From Sphingomonas baiyangensis (GTDB taxonomy: Bacteria > Pseudomonadota > Alphaproteobacteria > Sphingomonadales > Sphingomonadaceae), in contig NZ_SWKR01000002.1 of NCBI RefSeq assembly GCF_005144715.1, forward strand, positions 124,001 to 188,000: a DNA stretch of 64,000 bases, written 5' to 3'. Shown piece by piece: positions 34,914 through 44,017 of the stretch; the stretch's first letter is position 1; each line of letters opens with the position of its first letter. The position numbers and the translations under genes were made by a program. A model generated the notes under the pieces. It made no database searches. It was not told the origin of the DNA and saw only the letters and a program-made list of their open reading frames with translations.

Positions 34914-36635
34914 ATGCGTATCCGGCACTTTGGCTATGCCAGTCTCGCGGCGCTGGCCGCAACGATGTCCACGCCCGCTACCAGCGAGGACTTCCGCATC
35001 ACGTTGCCCGCCAGCGCGCCCGATGCGACCTATGACGGCCGCGTGCTCTTGATCCTGACGCCCAAGGGCGAGACCGAGCCGCGCTTCCAGGTCGCGGCCG
35101 ATTATGATGCGGCGCAGGTGCTGGGCATCAATATCGACGGGCTGAAGCGCGGCGAGAGCGTGACGATCGACAGCAAGGTGCTGGGCTTCCCCTCGGAGAG
35201 CCTGAGCGGCGTGCCCAAGGGCGAATATTTCGTCCAGGCGGTGCTGCACAAATACGACACGTACAATCTGTCGAACGGCAAGGTGGTGAAGCTGCCCGCC
35301 GCGCGGGGCGCGGGACAGAACTGGCGGCTCGAACCGGGCAATCTCGTCAGCAAGCCCGTGAAGATCAGCTACGATCCGGCGAAGGCGGGCAGCATCCCCG
35401 TCACGCTCGATACCGTGCTGCCGCCGATCGAGGAGCCGAAGGACAGCGAGTTCATCCGGCACTTCAAGTTCAAGAGCCCCAGCCTGACGAAGTTCTGGGG
35501 GCGCGACACCTACATCACCGGCCATGTGCTGGTGCCGAAGGACTTCGACAAGCGTACCGAGGCGCGCTATCCGCTCGCGATCTTTCACGGGCATTTCCCG
35601 TCCGATTTCGGCGGCTTTAGCACCACGCCGCCCGATCCGAACCTCGAATGCGTGCCCAACGCCCGCTTCGGCGAGCCCTGCTACAACCGCATCGAGCAGC
35701 AGGAGGCGTACGACTTCTATAAGAAATGGGTGTCCGACGACTTCCCGCGGATGCTGATCGTCGAGATCGACCACAGCAATCCCTATTATGACGACAGCTA
35801 TGCGGTGAACTCGGCCAATATCGGCCCCTATGGCGATGCCATCACCTATGAATTCCTGCCCGCGCTCGAGAAGCAGTTTCGCGGGATCGGCGAGGGCTGG
35901 TCGCGCTTCGTCTATGGCGGCTCGACCGGCGGCTGGGAGGCCGCGGCAGTCCAGATCTTCTATCCCAAGGAATATAACGGCGCCTTCATCGCCTGCCCCG
36001 ATCCGATCGACTTCCGCCAGTACATGACGACCAATCTGTACGAGGAGGAGAATGGCTACTGGAAATACGGCCCGTTCGGCCGCGTACCCAAGCCCGGCAA
36101 GCGCAACTATCTGGGCCACGTCCCCTACACCGTCGAGCAGGAAGGCCGGCTCGAGCTGGTGCTCGGCGACAAGACGCGTTCGGGTGCGCAATATGATGTG
36201 TGGGAAGCGGTGTTCTCGCCGATGGGCGCCGACGGCTATCCGCAGCGCATCTGGGACAAGCGCACCGGCGTGATCGACACGAAGGTCGCCGCGCACTGGC
36301 GCGAGAATTACGATCTGCGCCACATCCTCGAGCGCGACTGGAAGAAGCTGGCGCCTGATCTTCAGGGCAAGCTGCATATCTACACCGGCGACATGGACAA
36401 TTATTATCTGAACAACGCCGTGTATCTGATGGAGGATTTCCTCAAAAAGGCCGATCCTCCCTATCAGGGCGAAGTCAAATATGGCGATCGCGCCGAACAT
36501 TGCTGGAACGGCGACCCTACGCTGCCCAACGCGATCTCACGGCTTCGCTACAACAGCATGTACGTACCCAAGATACTGGAGCGGATCGAAAAGACCGCGC
36601 CTAACGGAGCCGACCTGAAGAGCTGGCGATACTGA
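34914..36635 (+). CDS. Exported alpha/beta-hydrolase-fold protein 1
   Basis: A 573-residue protein with a short signal sequence (YASLAALAATMSTPATS). An N-terminal beta-rich domain (about 25-170) precedes an esterase-like catalytic domain. The nucleophile elbow is YGGSTGGW with S337, and HCWNGDP near the C-terminus offers the catalytic His. Characteristic blocks are FYKKWVSDDFPRMLIVEIDH and NSANIGPYGDAITYEF. I do not recognise a characterised family; it resembles uncharacterised secreted esterase-like proteins of sphingomonads. A close paralogue is at 46521. It follows M24-2 by 4 bp, so it is in the same operon. Confidence 0.75.
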   Translation: MRIRHFGYASLAALAATMSTPATSEDFRITLPASAPDATYDGRVLLILTPKGETEPRFQVAADYDAAQVLGINIDGLKRGESVTIDSKVLGFPSESLSGVPKGEYFVQAVLHKYDTYNLSNGKVVKLPAARGAGQNWRLEPGNLVSKPVKISYDPAKAGSIPVTLDTVLPPIEEPKDSEFIRHFKFKSPSLTKFWGRDTYITGHVLVPKDFDKRTEARYPLAIFHGHFPSDFGGFSTTPPDPNLECVPNARFGEPCYNRIEQQEAYDFYKKWVSDDFPRMLIVEIDHSNPYYDDSYAVNSANIGPYGDAITYEFLPALEKQFRGIGEGWSRFVYGGSTGGWEAAAVQIFYPKEYNGAFIACPDPIDFRQYMTTNLYEEENGYWKYGPFGRVPKPGKRNYLGHVPYTVEQEGRLELVLGDKTRSGAQYDVWEAVFSPMGADGYPQRIWDKRTGVIDTKVAAHWRENYDLRHILERDWKKLAPDLQGKLHIYTGDMDNYYLNNAVYLMEDFLKKADPPYQGEVKYGDRAEHCWNGDPTLPNAISRLRYNSMYVPKILERIEKTAPNGADLKSWRY

Positions 36636-36673
36636 CGACCACGTAAAAGAACAGAAACGAAGTTGAAAAGGGG

Positions 36674-36696
36674 CTGCCGGACGCGTCCGGCGGCAG
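36674..36696. other. Perfect palindrome between hydrolase 1 and TonB receptor 2
   Basis: GCCGGACGCGTCCGGC (36676-36691) is a perfect 16-bp palindrome, extended by outer CTG/CAG pairs with one unpaired base. It may form a stem-loop that weakens readthrough between the two genes or protects an mRNA end. It has no T-rich tail, so a simple intrinsic terminator is less likely. Confidence 0.5.
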
Positions 36697-36739
36697 GGGA
36701 CAGACTTTGCCTAATCACCGGGGACAGGGAGACAAGGAC

Positions 36740-39700
36740 ATGACCGTTATTCGAAAGATGCTGCTCGGATCGAGCGTGCTGGTGGCCGTCGGCGCGATGG
36801 CGCCGGCGATGGCGCAGGAAGTGCCGGCGGGCGCGGCGCCGATCGCCGAGCCGCAGGCGACCGAGGCCGAGGAAATCACCGTCACGGGCAGCCGCATCCG
36901 CTCGCCCAATCTCGAAAGCGTCAGCCCGGTGATCCAGGTGTCGGCGGCCGAGTTCGCGCAGCGCGGCACGGTGCGCGCCGAAGATCTGCTCAATCAGCTG
37001 CCCAACGTGTTCGCCGCACAAGGCGCGGCCAACTCGAACGAGGCGACGGGCACCGCGCAGGTCGATCTTCGCGGCCTGTCGCCTTCGCGCACGCTGGTGC
37101 TCGTGAACGGCCGCCGCCTGCCGTACGGCAGCCCCAAGAACATCCCCTCGGACGTCAACCAGGTGCCGACGGTGCTGATCCAGTCGGTCGACGTGCTGAC
37201 CGGCGGCGCCTCGGCGGCCTATGGTTCGGACGCGATCGCCGGCGTCGTCAACTTCCGCCTCCAGGAAAATTTCGAGGGACTGCGCCTCCAGGGCAACATC
37301 TCGGCATTCCAGCACACCAACGACCGCGACGAGCTGCGCGATCTGGTGTCGGGCTTCAACGATCGCTTCCCCGGCCAGTATCTGCTCGCCGACGAGAGCG
37401 TCTGGAACGGCTTCTCGCAGGACTACTCGATCGCCGTCGGCACCAATTTCGAGGAGGGTCGCGGCAATGTCACGGCTTATGCCTCGTATCGCAACGTCGA
37501 GCCGATCCTCCAGAAGGACTATGACTATTCGGCCTGTGCGCTCGGCGCGACGGGGCCGGGGGGCAGCCAGTTCACCTGCTCGGGCTCGGCCAACAACGCG
37601 CCCGCCAACCTCACCAATGCCGGCCGGCTGCCGGGCCTGCCCACGTCGTTCCGCGTATCGGACAACCAGTTCGTGCCCGGCACCGCCACCTACAACTTCG
37701 CGCCCGCCAACTATTACCAGCGGCCCGACGAGCGCTACATGCTCGGCGCGATGGCGCATTACGAGCTGACGCGCCACTTCACGCCCTATGTCGAGGCGCA
37801 TTTCATGGACGACCGCTCGATCGCGCAGATCGCGCCGGGCAACAACAATGGCGGCATCACCGTCAACTCGACGGGCATCAGCGGCATCAACTGCGACAAC
37901 CCATTCCTGTCGGCGCAGCAGGCGGCGTATCTTTGCACCTCGAACGGGCTGTCGCTCGGCAGCACCTATGACGCGCAGGGCAACTATATCGCACCCGAAA
38001 GCATCGCCACGGGCGTGCTGGTCGCGCGCCGCAACGTCGAGGGTGGCAACCGCCAGGACGATATCCGCCACACCACCTATCGCATCGTGGTGGGCACCAA
38101 AGGCGAGCTGTTCGGCCCGTTCCGCTACGATCTGTACGGCCAGTACGCCAATGTCGGCTATCGCAGCCGCTTCACCGGCGACGCCAACCGCCCGCGCACG
38201 GCCAACGCCTTCTACGCGGTGCGCGACCAGCGCCAGGGTTCGTCGACCTTCGGGCAGATCGTCTGCAAGATCAACGCCGACGCCAATCCCGACAACAACG
38301 ACGCCAATTGCGCGCCGCTCGATTATTTCGGGCCGCAGGCAAGCCAGGAAGCGGTCGACTATATCGCCGAGTTCAAGAGCATCACCGGCGATACCTCGCT
38401 TACCAACATCGTGCTGTCGATCGACGGCAACCTCGCCGATTACGGCATCGTCTCGCCCTTCGCGACGACGGGCGTGGGCGTGGCCTTCGGTCTCGAATAT
38501 CGCAAGAACACCGTCGAATATCTGCCCGACGAGATCTACCAGAACGCCGCCAGCCCCGAGATTCCGATTTCGGGCTCGACCGTCGCGAAGGAAGCCTTTT
38601 TCGAGATCAACGTGCCGGTCGTCGAGGATCGGCCGTTCTTCGAGCTGCTCAGCCTCGAAGGCGCGTATCGCTATTCGGATTACGACACCGGCTTCACCGC
38701 CGATGCGTGGAAGGTGGGCGGCACCTGGTCGCCGGTGCCGTCGCTGCGCATCCGCAGCAGCTACCAGCGCGCGGTGCGCGCACCCAATGTGATCGAGCTG
38801 TTCTCGGGCCAGTCGCTGTTCGAGGTCGAGCTGACCGAGAATGCCAACGGCTCGTTCGATCCGTGCTCGGGCGCGACGCCGTTCGCCAGCTTCGAGGCAT
38901 GCGCGCGCACCGGCGTCACCGCCGCGCAATATGGCAACATCGTCGACAATCCCGCCGGCCAGTTCAACTCGCTGATCGGCGGCAACCCCGATCTCGATCC
39001 CGAAGTCGCCGATACCTTCTCGGTCGGCGCGGTGTTCCGCCCCGATTTCGTCCCCTCGCTCACGGTGTCGATCGACTATTTCGACATCAACGTGAAGGGG
39101 CTGGTCGGCAGCGTGAATCCCAACCTGTCGCTGGTGAACTGCCTCAACAACGGCGATCCGTTCTTCTGCAACCTCATCCAGCGCAATCCGGGTTCGGGCT
39201 CGCTGTTCCAGGGCGAAGCGGGCTTCTTCCGCCGCTTCAACGTCAACACCGGCTCGCTGCGCACCAGCGGCATCGACGTGGCGATCGACTATCGCACCGA
39301 TCTGGGCGGCATCTTCGGTGGCGATCCGGGGTCGCTCGCCTTCAACCTGCAGGGCACGTATTTGGGCAGCTTCGAGACGACGCCGCTGCCCAACTCGACC
39401 GATGCCGAGATCTACGAGTGCAAGGGCCTGTATGGCGGCCTGTGCGGCCGTCCGCGTCCCGAATGGCGCCATCGCTTCACCACCACCTGGCAGTCGCCCT
39501 TCGGCTTCGACCTGGCGCTGGCGTGGCGGCATGTCTCGTCGGTCAGCATCTCGCAGACGAGCAGCCAGCCGGTGCTGAACGGCAGCTTCTCCGAGGTGAA
39601 CCGCACGCTCGGCTCGCGCGACTATTTCGATCTGTCGGCGGCCTATCGCGTGCGGCAGGACTTCACGATCCGGCTGGGCGTGAACAACCTGTTCGACAAG

Positions 39701-39817
39701 GATCCGCCGCTCACCACCAGCGCCGCGATCGAGGATGGCGGCAACGGCAACACCTATCCGCAGTTCTACGATGCGGCGGGGCGCTACGTGTTCCTCAACG
39801 CCTCGATCGACTTCTGA
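36740..39817 (+). CDS. TonB-dependent receptor 2
   Basis: Outer-membrane receptor, 1025 residues. Signal peptide around LLGSSVLVAVGAMAPAMAQ, followed by EAEEITVTGSRIRSPN. Plug motifs DLRGLSPSRTLVLVNGRR and DVLTGGASAAYGSDAIAG; a long barrel ends in FLNASIDF with terminal Phe. No STN signalling domain. Start at 36740 rather than the upstream ATG at 36707, which lies before the purine-rich ribosome site. It lies inside the secreted-hydrolase operon region and is followed by a strong terminator, so its level may be set separately from its neighbours. Likely imports the substrate or large fragments of it. Confidence 0.9.
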   Translation: MTVIRKMLLGSSVLVAVGAMAPAMAQEVPAGAAPIAEPQATEAEEITVTGSRIRSPNLESVSPVIQVSAAEFAQRGTVRAEDLLNQLPNVFAAQGAANSNEATGTAQVDLRGLSPSRTLVLVNGRRLPYGSPKNIPSDVNQVPTVLIQSVDVLTGGASAAYGSDAIAGVVNFRLQENFEGLRLQGNISAFQHTNDRDELRDLVSGFNDRFPGQYLLADESVWNGFSQDYSIAVGTNFEEGRGNVTAYASYRNVEPILQKDYDYSACALGATGPGGSQFTCSGSANNAPANLTNAGRLPGLPTSFRVSDNQFVPGTATYNFAPANYYQRPDERYMLGAMAHYELTRHFTPYVEAHFMDDRSIAQIAPGNNNGGITVNSTGISGINCDNPFLSAQQAAYLCTSNGLSLGSTYDAQGNYIAPESIATGVLVARRNVEGGNRQDDIRHTTYRIVVGTKGELFGPFRYDLYGQYANVGYRSRFTGDANRPRTANAFYAVRDQRQGSSTFGQIVCKINADANPDNNDANCAPLDYFGPQASQEAVDYIAEFKSITGDTSLTNIVLSIDGNLADYGIVSPFATTGVGVAFGLEYRKNTVEYLPDEIYQNAASPEIPISGSTVAKEAFFEINVPVVEDRPFFELLSLEGAYRYSDYDTGFTADAWKVGGTWSPVPSLRIRSSYQRAVRAPNVIELFSGQSLFEVELTENANGSFDPCSGATPFASFEACARTGVTAAQYGNIVDNPAGQFNSLIGGNPDLDPEVADTFSVGAVFRPDFVPSLTVSIDYFDINVKGLVGSVNPNLSLVNCLNNGDPFFCNLIQRNPGSGSLFQGEAGFFRRFNVNTGSLRTSGIDVAIDYRTDLGGIFGGDPGSLAFNLQGTYLGSFETTPLPNSTDAEIYECKGLYGGLCGRPRPEWRHRFTTTWQSPFGFDLALAWRHVSSVSISQTSSQPVLNGSFSEVNRTLGSRDYFDLSAAYRVRQDFTIRLGVNNLFDKDPPLTTSAAIEDGGNGNTYPQFYDAAGRYVFLNASIDF

Positions 39818-39825
39818 TTGCGTCG

Positions 39826-39867
39826 CTCGCCGCCGGCCATATGCTGCCGGCGGCGAGATTCTTTGTT
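39826..39867 (+). terminator. Intrinsic terminator after TonB receptor 2
   Basis: A perfect 12-bp stem (CTCGCCGCCGGC at 39826-39837 with GCCGGCGGCGAG at 39846-39857), an 8-base loop and a T-rich tail ATTCTTTGTT (39858-39867). It starts 9 bp after the receptor stop and ends shortly before the ribosome site of the M20 gene. The clearest rho-independent terminator in the window. The M20-M24 genes beyond it need readthrough or their own promoter. Confidence 0.8.
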
Positions 39868-39884
39868 CGAGTGGGGAGGGTTGC

Positions 39885-41318
39885 ATGAAGCACATGGTAC
39901 GGGGCGCGGCACTGGCGGCGCTGATGGCAGGGCTGATGCAGCCGGCATATGCACAGGCTCAGCGCATCACCGATGCCGATCGCGCGCTGGGGCGCGAGGT
40001 GGTGCGCGAGCTCGTCTCGTTCCGCACCGCCAAGGGGCAGGGGCAGGTGCCCGCGATGATCGCGGCGATGACCACGCGGCTGAAGGCAGCGGGCTTCACC
40101 GATGCCGATATCCAGACCGTACCGCTCGAGATCGACGGCGAGAAGACCGCCGGCCTCGTCGTGCGCTACGCCGCGCGGCCGGGCGGCACCGCGAAGCCGA
40201 TCGCGTTCCTGGGACATATGGACGTGGTCGATGCGGTGCCGGGAAGCTGGTCGACCGAACCTTTCAAGCCGACCGAGAAGGACGGCTATCTCTATGGCCG
40301 CGGATCGGTGGACAACAAGGCGGGCGTGTCGCTGCTGCTCACCACCTTCCTGCGCCTGAAGAAATCGGGCTGGGTGCCCGAGCGCGACCTGCTGCTCGCC
40401 TTTTCGGGCGACGAGGAAACAGGCATGATGACCACCCGCGCGCTTACCGCGCATCCGTGGGTGTCGAAGGCCGAATATGCGCTCAATTCGGATGCCGGCA
40501 CGGGCTATATGGAGGCCGACGGCTCGAACCCCGTCTTCTCGATCCAGTCGGCCGAAAAGACCTTCGCCACCTTCCAGATCACCGCCAGCAATCGCGGCGG
40601 CCACAGCTCGGCCCCGCGACAGGACAATGCGATCTTCGACGCCGCCGATGCGATCCAGGCGGTGAAGCGCATCAAGTTCCCGGTCTCGTTCAACGAGATC
40701 AGCCGCGTGATGGTGACCGACCTCGCCGCGCGTAATCGGGGCGAATATGGCAACGCGCTCAAGACGCTGATGGCCAACCCCAACGACGCCGCCGCGCGCG
40801 CGGTGGCCGAGGCCGATCCCGAAAGCGCGATCCTCTGGACCACCTGCGTCCCCACCATGCTGCGCGCGGGCAACGCTCCCAACGCGCTGCCGCAAACGGC
40901 GACGGTGACGGTCAATTGCCGCATCTTCCCCGGCACCAGCGTCGAGCAGGTCAAGGCCACGATCGAGCAGGCGATCGGCGACCCCGATGTCAAGGTCGCG
41001 CTCGATGGCGAGGGCGTCGCCAGCCCCGTCTCGCCGGTGCGTGAAGATGTGTTCTCCGCGATCCGCCGCGCGGTGCACGTCAATTATCCCGGCGCGACGG
41101 TGAAGCCGAGCATGTCGTCGGGCGGCACCGACGGTCGCGAGTTCCGCAGCAAGGGCATCCCCACCTATGGCGCGGGCAGCCTGGCGCTGATCCGCGACGT
41201 CGATGCCCGCGCGCACGGCGCCGACGAGCGGCTGCTGCTCGCCTCGTACGACAAGGAACTGGCCTTCTGGGACACGCTGATCCGCGACGTAGGCGGCAAG
41301 CCGGGCGCGCGCCGATGA
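39885..41318 (+). CDS. Exported M20 family metallopeptidase
   Basis: A 477-residue zinc peptidase with a signal peptide (ALAALMAGLMQPAYAQAQ). Zinc ligands of the M20 family are visible: LGHMDVV (His), GRGSVDNKAG (bridging Asp), GDEETG (catalytic and ligand Glu), NSDAG (Asp) and HGADERL near the end (His). A dimerisation domain with NRGGHSSAP lies between. M20 enzymes release single residues from dipeptides or N-acyl amino acids. GGGGAGGG lies ahead of the ATG. It overlaps the next gene by 4 bp (ATGA). Confidence 0.88.
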   Translation: MKHMVRGAALAALMAGLMQPAYAQAQRITDADRALGREVVRELVSFRTAKGQGQVPAMIAAMTTRLKAAGFTDADIQTVPLEIDGEKTAGLVVRYAARPGGTAKPIAFLGHMDVVDAVPGSWSTEPFKPTEKDGYLYGRGSVDNKAGVSLLLTTFLRLKKSGWVPERDLLLAFSGDEETGMMTTRALTAHPWVSKAEYALNSDAGTGYMEADGSNPVFSIQSAEKTFATFQITASNRGGHSSAPRQDNAIFDAADAIQAVKRIKFPVSFNEISRVMVTDLAARNRGEYGNALKTLMANPNDAAARAVAEADPESAILWTTCVPTMLRAGNAPNALPQTATVTVNCRIFPGTSVEQVKATIEQAIGDPDVKVALDGEGVASPVSPVREDVFSAIRRAVHVNYPGATVKPSMSSGGTDGREFRSKGIPTYGAGSLALIRDVDARAHGADERLLLASYDKELAFWDTLIRDVGGKPGARR

Positions 41319-42565
41319 GCGTCGCGATCGATCGGCGGCGCGCGCTGGCGCTGGGCGGCATGGTTGCGGCCGGCGCGGTGGGTGCGGCGATCCCGCATCT
41401 GGCGCGCGGCACGCAGACGGGCATCGCCGCCGCTGCCCCCATTGGCACTGCCGAGCGGCAGGCGCGCATGGCCAAGGCGCAGCGGCTGATGCAGCAGGCG
41501 GGCATCGGCGCGATGCTGGTCGAGGCCGGCTCGAGCCTGCGCTACTTCACCGGCATCGACTGGTGGCGCAGCGAGCGGCTGACCGCGGCGCTGATCCCCG
41601 CCGAAGGCCCGCTCTGCGTCGTCACGCCCTTCTTCGAGGAACCCTCGATCCGCGAGATGCTGGCGGTGCCCGGCGACGTTCGCGTCTGGCAGGAGGACGA
41701 AAGCCCGCACGCGCTGGTCGCCGGCTGGCTGCGCGAGAAGCGGCTCGCCGACAGGCCCGTCGCGATCGAGGAGACGGTGCGCTATTTCGCGATCGACGGG
41801 TTGCAGAAGGCGCTGCCCGGCGTGAAGGTCCGGTCGGGCGCCGATATCGTCAATGCCTGCCGCATGGTGAAGTCGCCCGCCGAGATCGCGCTGATGCAGC
41901 GCGCCTCGGACATCACCATCGCCGCCTATCGCGCCACCGCGCCGCAGATCGTGCGCGGCATAGATGGCCCGGCGATCTTCGCGATCATGGCCGCCGAGAT
42001 GCGCAAGCTGGGCGCGCAGACGCCCTCGGGCGGGGTGCAGCTCAACGAAGGCTCGGCACTCCCGCACGGCTCCAAGGAACGGCAGGTGGTGCGCGACGGG
42101 TCGGTGATCCTGATGGACTGCGGCTGCACGATCGACGGCTATCATGCCGATATCTCGCGCACGATGGTGTTCGGCGAGGCCGATGCGAAGCAGCGCCGGC
42201 TGTTCGAGCATGTGCGGCTGGGGCAGGACGTGGCGATGCAGGCGGCGCGTGTCGGTCGCACCGCCGGCAGCGTCGACGATGCGGTGCGCGCGCGCTACGA
42301 GAAGCTGGGTTACGGACCCGGCTATCGCCTGCCCGGCCTGTCGCACCGCACCGGCCACGGCATCGGCCTCGACGTGCACGAACCCGTCAATCTGGTGCAT
42401 GGCGAGGCGACGCCGCTGGCGGCGGGCATGTGCTTCTCGAACGAGCCGGGGCTGTACGTGCCGGGCAGCTACGGCGTGCGCATCGAGGATTGTTTCTACA
42501 TGACCGCGAGTGGCCCGCGCTATTTCTCGCAGCCGCCACGCTCGATCGACGAACCCTTCGCATGA
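41315..42565 (+). CDS. M24 family Xaa-Pro peptidase 3 with Tat-type signal
   Basis: A 416-residue M24 protein of the classical Xaa-Pro dipeptidase pattern, unlike its three relatives here. The N-terminus DRRRALALGGMVAAGAVGAA looks like a twin-arginine signal, so it may be exported folded with its metals. Ligands: MDCGCTIDGYHADISRT (two Asp), HRTGHGIGLDVHEP (His), SNEPGLY (Glu) and IEDCFY (Glu). Translationally coupled on both sides (M20 before, M24-4 after). It is the member of the set most safely called a proline peptidase. Confidence 0.87.
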   Translation: MSVAIDRRRALALGGMVAAGAVGAAIPHLARGTQTGIAAAAPIGTAERQARMAKAQRLMQQAGIGAMLVEAGSSLRYFTGIDWWRSERLTAALIPAEGPLCVVTPFFEEPSIREMLAVPGDVRVWQEDESPHALVAGWLREKRLADRPVAIEETVRYFAIDGLQKALPGVKVRSGADIVNACRMVKSPAEIALMQRASDITIAAYRATAPQIVRGIDGPAIFAIMAAEMRKLGAQTPSGGVQLNEGSALPHGSKERQVVRDGSVILMDCGCTIDGYHADISRTMVFGEADAKQRRLFEHVRLGQDVAMQAARVGRTAGSVDDAVRARYEKLGYGPGYRLPGLSHRTGHGIGLDVHEPVNLVHGEATPLAAGMCFSNEPGLYVPGSYGVRIEDCFYMTASGPRYFSQPPRSIDEPFA

Positions 42566-43914
42566 GCCTGTCGCTTGCCCTGCTGCTGGCGGCGCAGGCG
42601 AATGTCGCCGCGATGCCGCCCGCCGATCAGGCCGAGCAGTCGATGTCGCCTGCGATGCCCGCAATCCTGCCGCTTCGCGAACGCGCCGCGGTGCAGGATG
42701 CGTGGCTGAAGGAGCGGCTCGATACGCTGGTGCCCGCGCTGATGCGCGAGCACGGCATCGACATGTGGGTGCTGGTGGCGCGCGAGTATCTCGAAGACCC
42801 CGTGGTCGCGACGATGCTCAACGCCACCAATTTGCGCGCGCGGCGGCGGACCGTGCTCATCTTCTTCGATCCGGGCGGGGGCAGGCCGGTTGAGCGGCTG
42901 GTGGTCAACAAGCATGGCCTTGGCGGCATGTTCTCGCCCGCCTGGGACATGGAAGCGCAATCCGACCAGTGGAAGCGCATCGCCGAAATCGTCACCGAGC
43001 GCGCGCCGAAGAAAATCGCGCTCAATGTCTCGTCGGCAAGCGCCTTTGCCGATGGGCTCACGCACAGCCAGCACGATGACCTCATGGCCGCGCTGGCGCC
43101 CGAATATCGCGGCCGCATCGTGCCGGGCTTCCCGCTGGCGATCGGCTGGCTCGAAACGCGAACGCCAGCCGAAATGGCACGCTATGGCGAGATCGTGCGC
43201 GTTGCGCACGCCATCATCGGTGAGGGGTTCTCGCCCGCCGTCGTCAAGCCCGGCGTCACCACCAATCACGATCTGGTGTGGTGGTATCGCCAGCGCGTAT
43301 CCGATCTCGGCCTCGCATCATGGTTCCACCCCTCGGTCGAGATCACGCGGGCAGGCACGCCCGGCGTGCTGCGCGAGGAGCCGCACGTGATCGAGAAGGG
43401 CGACATGCTGCGCGTCGATTTCGGCATCGTATATCTGGGGCTGAATACCGATACGCAGCACGTCGCCTATGTGCTGAAGGACGGCGAGCGCGATGCACCG
43501 GCGGGGCTGAAGGCGGGACTGCGCGCCAACAACGCCGTGCAGGACGCGGTGACGAGCGAGATGCGCGCGGGCGACACCGGCAACGCCATCCTCGCGCGCG
43601 CCCGCGCCAGGGCCGTCGCGCAGGGGTTGAACCCCACCATCTATTCGCATCCCATCGGCTATCACGGCCACGGCGCGGGCAGCGCGATCGGCCAGTCCGA
43701 GGAACAGCGCTTCGTGCCGCATGGCGAATATCGCCTGCGCCCCAACATCGCCTGGTCGATCGAACTGAAGGCGACGCAGCCGGTGCCCGAATGGGGCGGG
43801 CAGATGGTCGATTTCAAGAGCGAGGAGGATGCGTTCTTCGACGGGCGCGGCGTGCGCTACATCGACGGGCGGCAGACGCGCTTCCACCTGATCGGCGCCG
43901 ATAGCGGCGAATAA
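42562..43914 (+). CDS. Exported M24 family metallopeptidase 4
   Basis: A 450-residue paralogue of M24 copies 1 and 2, with the same HPIGYHGHGAG block, Asp pair VDFGIVYLGLNTD, SIELKA and SEEDAFFDG. The short N-terminal hydrophobic stretch LSLALLLAAQANVAA serves as signal peptide. Start overlaps the stop of M24-3 (ATGA). Last gene before the LysR regulator. It has an acidic C-terminal end (IGADSGE). Confidence 0.83.
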   Translation: MSLSLALLLAAQANVAAMPPADQAEQSMSPAMPAILPLRERAAVQDAWLKERLDTLVPALMREHGIDMWVLVAREYLEDPVVATMLNATNLRARRRTVLIFFDPGGGRPVERLVVNKHGLGGMFSPAWDMEAQSDQWKRIAEIVTERAPKKIALNVSSASAFADGLTHSQHDDLMAALAPEYRGRIVPGFPLAIGWLETRTPAEMARYGEIVRVAHAIIGEGFSPAVVKPGVTTNHDLVWWYRQRVSDLGLASWFHPSVEITRAGTPGVLREEPHVIEKGDMLRVDFGIVYLGLNTDTQHVAYVLKDGERDAPAGLKAGLRANNAVQDAVTSEMRAGDTGNAILARARARAVAQGLNPTIYSHPIGYHGHGAGSAIGQSEEQRFVPHGEYRLRPNIAWSIELKATQPVPEWGGQMVDFKSEEDAFFDGRGVRYIDGRQTRFHLIGADSGE

Positions 43915-43956
43915 GCAACACTCTGGCACGCACTCGCCCGAACGGTTACAATAAGG

Positions 43957-43998
43957 TTGCACCTGTTCGCTATGTGACGCATTATCCGCACAGCGAAC
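43957..43998 (+). promoter_or_regulatory. Promoter and operator-like inverted repeat of the LysR gene
   Basis: TTGCAC (43957-43962), 17 bp and CATTAT (43980-43985) form a plausible promoter. GTTCGCT (43965-43971) and AGCGAAC (43992-43998) are perfect inverted arms separated by 20 bp and straddle the -10. The arms resemble the GTTCGCAT octamer of other intergenic regions. This suggests autoregulation of the LysR gene starting at 44018, or control by the IclR. Confidence 0.45.
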
Positions 43999-44017
43999 GA
44001 AAGGGACAGGTGCCACC

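Noticed and set aside
36548..39895. A very long open frame (over 1100 codons) antisense to TonB receptor 2
   Set aside because: In GC-rich DNA with strong third-position bias the opposite strand often stays open. The receptor on the plus strand has full domain structure, signal peptide and C-terminal Phe; the antisense product looks like nothing known. The same applies to long antisense frames over the other genes.
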